Assembly: GCA_934661735.1 (NCBI GenBank) | Contig: CAKUJN010000089.1 | Location: forward strand, 1 to 7,657 | DNA: 7,657 bases | Direction: 5' to 3' | Source: an uncultured Oscillospiraceae bacterium | Lineage (GTDB): Bacteria > Bacillota > Clostridia > Oscillospirales > Oscillospiraceae | Shown here: positions 5,217-7,657 of the stretch, one piece after another | Position numbering within the stretch: position 1 is the first letter of the stretch | Layout: every line of letters starts with the position of its first letter | Notes under the pieces: model-generated | Told to the model about the DNA's origin: nothing | What the model saw: only the letters and a program-made list of their open reading frames with translations | The model's database searches: none | Program-made: the position numbers and the translations under genes

Positions 5217-5245
5217 TTGACAAGAATAGTTAGAGGTGCTAAACT
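5217..5245 (+). promoter_or_regulatory. Sigma-A promoter of the feoA-feoA-feoB operon
   Basis: -35 TTGACA (5217-5222, perfect), 17-nt spacer, -10 TAAACT (5240-5245, 4 of 6). Transcription would start near 5252, leaving a leader of about 97 nt before the first feoA. A TTAG-N5-CTAA repeat lies in the spacer and -10, and two more inverted repeats lie downstream, the positions expected for repressor sites. Confidence 0.75.
5229..5243. promoter_or_regulatory. TTAG-N5-CTAA inverted repeat in the feo promoter (operator candidate 1)
   Basis: GTTAG (5229-5233) and CTAAA (5239-5243) flank AGGTG. The element overlaps the end of the promoter spacer and the -10, so bound protein would exclude RNA polymerase. 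Its spacing is one base shorter than in the two downstream copies, so it may be a weaker or degenerate site. Confidence 0.5.
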
Positions 5246-5251
5246 GTGCGG

Positions 5252-5271
5252 TGGTTAGAGAAGATTAACCA
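5252..5271. promoter_or_regulatory. TGGTTA-N8-TAACCA inverted repeat (operator candidate 2)
   Basis: Perfect 6-bp arms at 5252-5257 and 5266-5271. It can also be read as GGTTAG-N6-TTAACC, one base away from the TTAG-N6-CTAA pattern seen for SirR-like DtxR-family boxes (pattern recalled from the family). It begins at the predicted transcription start and matches candidate 3 at 15 of 20 positions. Confidence 0.6.
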
Positions 5272-5313
5272 TTTCTGAATGGATAAAAGCTCCTGACCGT
5301 TTTTCAACAGACA

Positions 5314-5333
5314 AAGTTAGCGCAGACTAACCA
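5314..5333. promoter_or_regulatory. GTTAG-N6-CTAAC inverted repeat (operator candidate 3)
   Basis: Perfect 5-bp arms GTTAG (5316-5320) and CTAAC (5327-5331), inside a 20-bp block that aligns with candidate 2 without gaps (15 of 20 identical, same half-site spacing). It sits in the feo leader just before the first feoA ribosome binding site, about 65 nt downstream of the predicted start, where it could act as a roadblock. Confidence 0.6.
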
Positions 5334-5348
5334 AATGGGGGGATCGGT

Positions 5349-5561
5349 ATGATGCCGCTGGCACTTGCAAACATCGGCGAAGAGAACCTGATCCGGAAGG
5401 TTGGCGGAAGCCCCGAGCTGAAGAAGCATCTGGAGGATCTGGGCTTTGTCGCCGGCGCGTCGGTTACGGTTGTTTCCGCGCTGGGCGGAAATATCATCGT
5501 CAATGTCAAGGAATCCAGAATCGCCATCAGCGAAGAGATGGCGCGAAAGATCATGATCTGA
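5349..5561 (+). CDS. feoA: FeoA-family ferrous iron transport accessory protein, copy 1
   Basis: 70 residues, the normal size for a stand-alone FeoA (about 75). It has an SH3-like beta-barrel fold in the cytoplasm and is thought to help or regulate FeoB. The family signature is seen at about residues 26-40 (HLEDLGFVAGASVTVV), followed by LGGNIIVNVKESRIAISEEMARKI, where the SRIAI/A block is the usual C-terminal strand. ATG 5349 follows GGGGGGA (5337-5343) by 5 nt; a second ATG at 5352 is 8 nt away and may be the real start. It is first in the feo operon, with 27 nt to the second feoA. It clearly differs from copy 2 in sequence, so this is an old duplication rather than a recent one. Confidence 0.93.
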   Translation: MMPLALANIGEENLIRKVGGSPELKKHLEDLGFVAGASVTVVSALGGNIIVNVKESRIAISEEMARKIMI

Positions 5562-5588
5562 CTTTGAAAAGAAAAAGGAGACAGAACA

Positions 5589-5810
5589 ATGAAAACGCTG
5601 AAAGAAGTCAAAATCGGCCAGACTGCCAAGGTCGTCAAGCTTCATGGTGAGGGCCCCGTCAAGCGCCGCATCATGGACATGGGCATTACCAAGGGCACTG
5701 AGATCTACGTCCGCAAGGTTGCGCCTCTGGGCGACCCGATGGAGGTCACGGTCCGCGGCTACGAGCTGAGCCTGCGGAAGGCGGACACCGAAATGATTGA
5801 AGTCGAGTAA
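5589..5810 (+). CDS. feoA: FeoA-family ferrous iron transport accessory protein, copy 2
   Basis: 73 residues, full FeoA length. The core motif is RRIMDMGITKGTEIYVRKVAPLGDPMEVTVRGYELSLR: the helix ending in MG, then strands, then PLGDP-E-V-RGY-LSLR. This is the canonical form and closer to textbook FeoA than copy 1. ATG 5589 is preceded by AGGAG (5576-5580), 8 nt away. It is cytoplasmic and likely binds the FeoB N-terminal domain or membrane domain. It lies between feoA copy 1 (27 nt upstream) and feoB (74 nt downstream), and the whole unit is probably one transcript. Division of labour between the two FeoA copies is unknown; two small FeoA proteins before feoB are common in Clostridia (recalled, not checked). 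Confidence 0.95.
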   Translation: MKTLKEVKIGQTAKVVKLHGEGPVKRRIMDMGITKGTEIYVRKVAPLGDPMEVTVRGYELSLRKADTEMIEVE

Positions 5811-5836
5811 TTTTTAAGAGAAAAAATTTTTGAATG

Positions 5837-5871
5837 CTTGTTTGATGCCTCTATCCGAGGACAGAAACAAG
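5837..5871 (+). promoter_or_regulatory. Stem-loop abutting the feoB ribosome binding site
   Basis: Outer stem CTTGTTT (5837-5843) pairs with AAACAAG (5865-5871), 7 perfect pairs. Inner stem CCTC (5848-5851) pairs with GAGG (5857-5860) around TATCC, with a 4/4 internal loop between the two. The right arm ends on the first G of the feoB Shine-Dalgarno GGAGG (5871-5875). The inner CCTC could instead pair with that Shine-Dalgarno, giving two alternative folds. No T-run follows, so it is not a terminator. It may protect mRNA or tune FeoB synthesis relative to FeoA. Confidence 0.5.
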
Positions 5872-5884
5872 GAGGAGAAGTGAC

Positions 5885-7657
5885 ATGGAAAAGCAAATTA
5901 AAATTGCCCTTGCGGGCAACCCCAACAGTGGCAAAACGACACTGTTTAATGCGCTGACCGGTTCCAATCAGTTCGTCGGCAACTGGCCCGGCGTCACGGT
6001 TGAGAAAAAGGAAGGCAAGCTGAAAAAGCATGACGACGTTGTCATCATGGACCTGCCTGGCATCTATTCTCTTTCCCCGTACACGCTGGAAGAGGTTGTC
6101 TCCCGTAACTACCTGATCAGCGAGCGTCCGGACGCGATTCTGAACATCATCGACGGCACGAACCTCGAGCGCAACCTGTACCTGACGACGCAGCTGACCG
6201 AGCTTGGCATTCCGGTTGTCATCGCCATCAACATGATGGACGTTGTCCGCAAGAACGGCGACAAGATCAACACCGCCGAACTGAGCCGTGAGCTGGGGTG
6301 CGAGATCGTTGAGATTTCCGCCCTGAAGGGCACCGGCGTCATGGAAGCCGCCGAGGCCGCCATCAAGGCCGCAAAGGGCACCAAGACCGTCCCGATGCAC
6401 ACGTTCTCCGGTCCGGTCGAGCACGCGATTGCACATATTGAAGAGGCGGTCCTGCACGACAAGCCCGCCGAGCAGCAGCGCTGGTACGCGATCAAGATTT
6501 TTGAGCGCGACGACAAGGTGCTTGAGCAGCTGCACATCCCCGCGGAGACGATGGCGCACATCGAGGGCGACATCAAGGCGGCGGAGAAGGAACTGGACGA
6601 CGATTCCGAGTCGATCATCACCAACGAACGCTACGTCTACATCGCGCAGATCATCAAGGGCTGCTACAAGAAGAAAAACGCCGGTCAGATGTCCACCTCG
6701 GACAAGATCGACCGCATTGTCACCAACCGCTGGCTGGGCCTGCCGATCTTCGCGGTCGTCATGTTCCTTGTTTACTACATCGCCATGGTTGCGGTCGGCG
6801 CTCCGGCGACCGACTGGGCAAACGACGGCCTGTTCGGCGACGGCTGGCACCTGCTCGGTATCGGCTCAAGCGCCTACAGCGACGCCGCTGACGAGTACAC
6901 CGCCGCAAGCGAAGCAGTCGACGCGTTTGTCGGCCTCGACACCGAGGACGAGGAATTCGACGCCGACGCGAAGCTCGCCGAAATGAAGGCGTATCAGCCC
7001 GAATCTGACACCGCCGTGATCGGCGTTGAGGATGAGGAAACCCTCGCGATCAACGACATGACCGTCTACTATGACGCAATCCCCGACGGCGCCGACGAGG
7101 AAGCAACCGTTGGCATGACCTATGTGGACGCTGTCAGCTACTTTGAAGAAAACGGCTTTGACGAGCCGGACCCCGCCGATTACGGCGTGTGGGTCCCAGG
7201 CGTTCCGGTTCTGGTCGGCAACGCGCTGGAGGCTGCAAATGCGGCTGACTGGCTCAGCGGCCTGATTCTCGACGGCATCGTCGCCGGTGTCGGCGCGGTC
7301 CTTGGCTTCGTACCGCAGATGCTGGTCCTGTTCCTGATGCTCGCGTTCCTTGAGGCGTGCGGCTACATGGCCCGTATCGCATTCGTTCTGGACCGTATCT
7401 TCCGCAAGTTCGGTCTGTCCGGCAAGTCTTTCATCCCGATGCTCATCGGCGTCGGCTGCGGCGTGCCAGGCGTCATGGCCTCGCGTACCATTGAAAACGA
7501 ACGTGACCGCCGTATGACGGTTATGACCACCACCTTCATCCCCTGCGGTGCAAAGGTGCCGTTCATCGGCATGATCGCCGGCGCTCTGTTCGGCGGCAGC
7601 CCCTGGGTCTCCACCTCCGCTTACTTCATCGGCATGGCCGCGATCATCGTCTCCGGC
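5885..7657 (+). CDS. feoB: FeoB, ferrous iron permease with cytosolic GTPase domain (3' end beyond window)
   Basis: 591 residues visible, no stop before the edge. ATG 5885 follows AAGGAGGAG (5869-5877). It imports Fe(II) across the cytoplasmic membrane. The N-terminal G domain has G1 GNPNSGKTT (11-19), G2 T38 in NWPGVTVE, G3 DLPG (56-59), G4 NMMD (116-119) and G5 SAL (145-147). A helical regulatory domain spans about 170-265. TM1 is about 286-305; the TM2 region starts near DGIVAGVG (463-470). Then follow LEACGYMAR (489-497), the first gate block GCGVPG with C525, and the PCGAKVP block with C554. Between TM1 and TM2, roughly residues 328-434, lies an insertion that most FeoB lack, with 32 Asp/Glu and only 2 Lys in residues 330-432; it would face outside the membrane. 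The second gate half and C-terminus are outside the window. It is third in the feo operon. Confidence 0.96.
   Translation, partial: MEKQIKIALAGNPNSGKTTLFNALTGSNQFVGNWPGVTVEKKEGKLKKHDDVVIMDLPGIYSLSPYTLEEVVSRNYLISERPDAILNIIDGTNLERNLYLTTQLTELGIPVVIAINMMDVVRKNGDKINTAELSRELGCEIVEISALKGTGVMEAAEAAIKAAKGTKTVPMHTFSGPVEHAIAHIEEAVLHDKPAEQQRWYAIKIFERDDKVLEQLHIPAETMAHIEGDIKAAEKELDDDSESIITNERYVYIAQIIKGCYKKKNAGQMSTSDKIDRIVTNRWLGLPIFAVVMFLVYYIAMVAVGAPATDWANDGLFGDGWHLLGIGSSAYSDAADEYTAASEAVDAFVGLDTEDEEFDADAKLAEMKAYQPESDTAVIGVEDEETLAINDMTVYYDAIPDGADEEATVGMTYVDAVSYFEENGFDEPDPADYGVWVPGVPVLVGNALEAANAADWLSGLILDGIVAGVGAVLGFVPQMLVLFLMLAFLEACGYMARIAFVLDRIFRKFGLSGKSFIPMLIGVGCGVPGVMASRTIENERDRRMTVMTTTFIPCGAKVPFIGMIAGALFGGSPWVSTSAYFIGMAAIIVSG

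Noticed and set aside
5759..6850. Minus-strand open frame opposite feoB (363 codons)
   Set aside because: Shadow of feoB; the plus frame has all G motifs and transmembrane segments, and the minus frame has no start context or domain.

Overview
The window is a GC-rich stretch of ordinary bacterial chromosome, most likely from a Gram-positive member of the Clostridia (Oscillospiraceae/Ruminococcaceae-like). The reasons are the strong AGGAGG-type ribosome binding sites, the sigma-A type promoters, an S11 DacF-like enzyme, the feoA-feoA-feoB arrangement and the clostridial style of FeoB. The lineage is an inference from gene style; no marker gene fixes it.

Layout. At the left edge, on the minus strand, lie a truncated tRNA-Glu(UUC) and a complete tRNA-Met(CAU), directly abutting and driven by a near-perfect consensus promoter. 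Upstream of them, also on minus, is mtaB (tRNA t6A37 methylthiotransferase, 206-1552). Divergent from mtaB is a plus-strand pair: a small HPr-like protein lacking the usual active-site His (1737-1979) and a D,D-carboxypeptidase of the DacF type (2054-3190). A long hairpin followed by a T-run lies between them and contains the dacF ribosome binding site. A minus-strand GNAT acetyltransferase (3199-3789) converges on dacF with an 8-nt gap. It is divergent from a plus-strand DnaQ-like exonuclease (3939-4622); their two promoters are arranged as mirror images around one inverted repeat. A strong bidirectional terminator (4695-4730) separates the exonuclease from a convergent DtxR/MntR-type metalloregulator (minus, 4738-5124).

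The right third is a ferrous-iron uptake locus. The regulator is divergent from two tandem feoA genes (5349-5561 and 5589-5810), followed by feoB (5885 to beyond the window end; 591 residues visible, no stop). The regulator-feoA intergenic region holds a good promoter and several TTAG/CTAA inverted repeats, the probable operators. The likely logic is metal-loaded regulator repressing feoA-feoA-feoB when Fe(II) is plentiful. FeoB carries an unusual, extremely acidic insertion of about 105 residues in its first extracytoplasmic loop.

I do not see a clear novel multi-gene system, mobile element or CRISPR array. The points most worth a second look are the dacF attenuator/SD-sequestering hairpin, the acidic FeoB insert, the mirror-image divergent promoter, and the operator cluster in front of feoA. 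No stretch longer than 300 bases lacks a gene.
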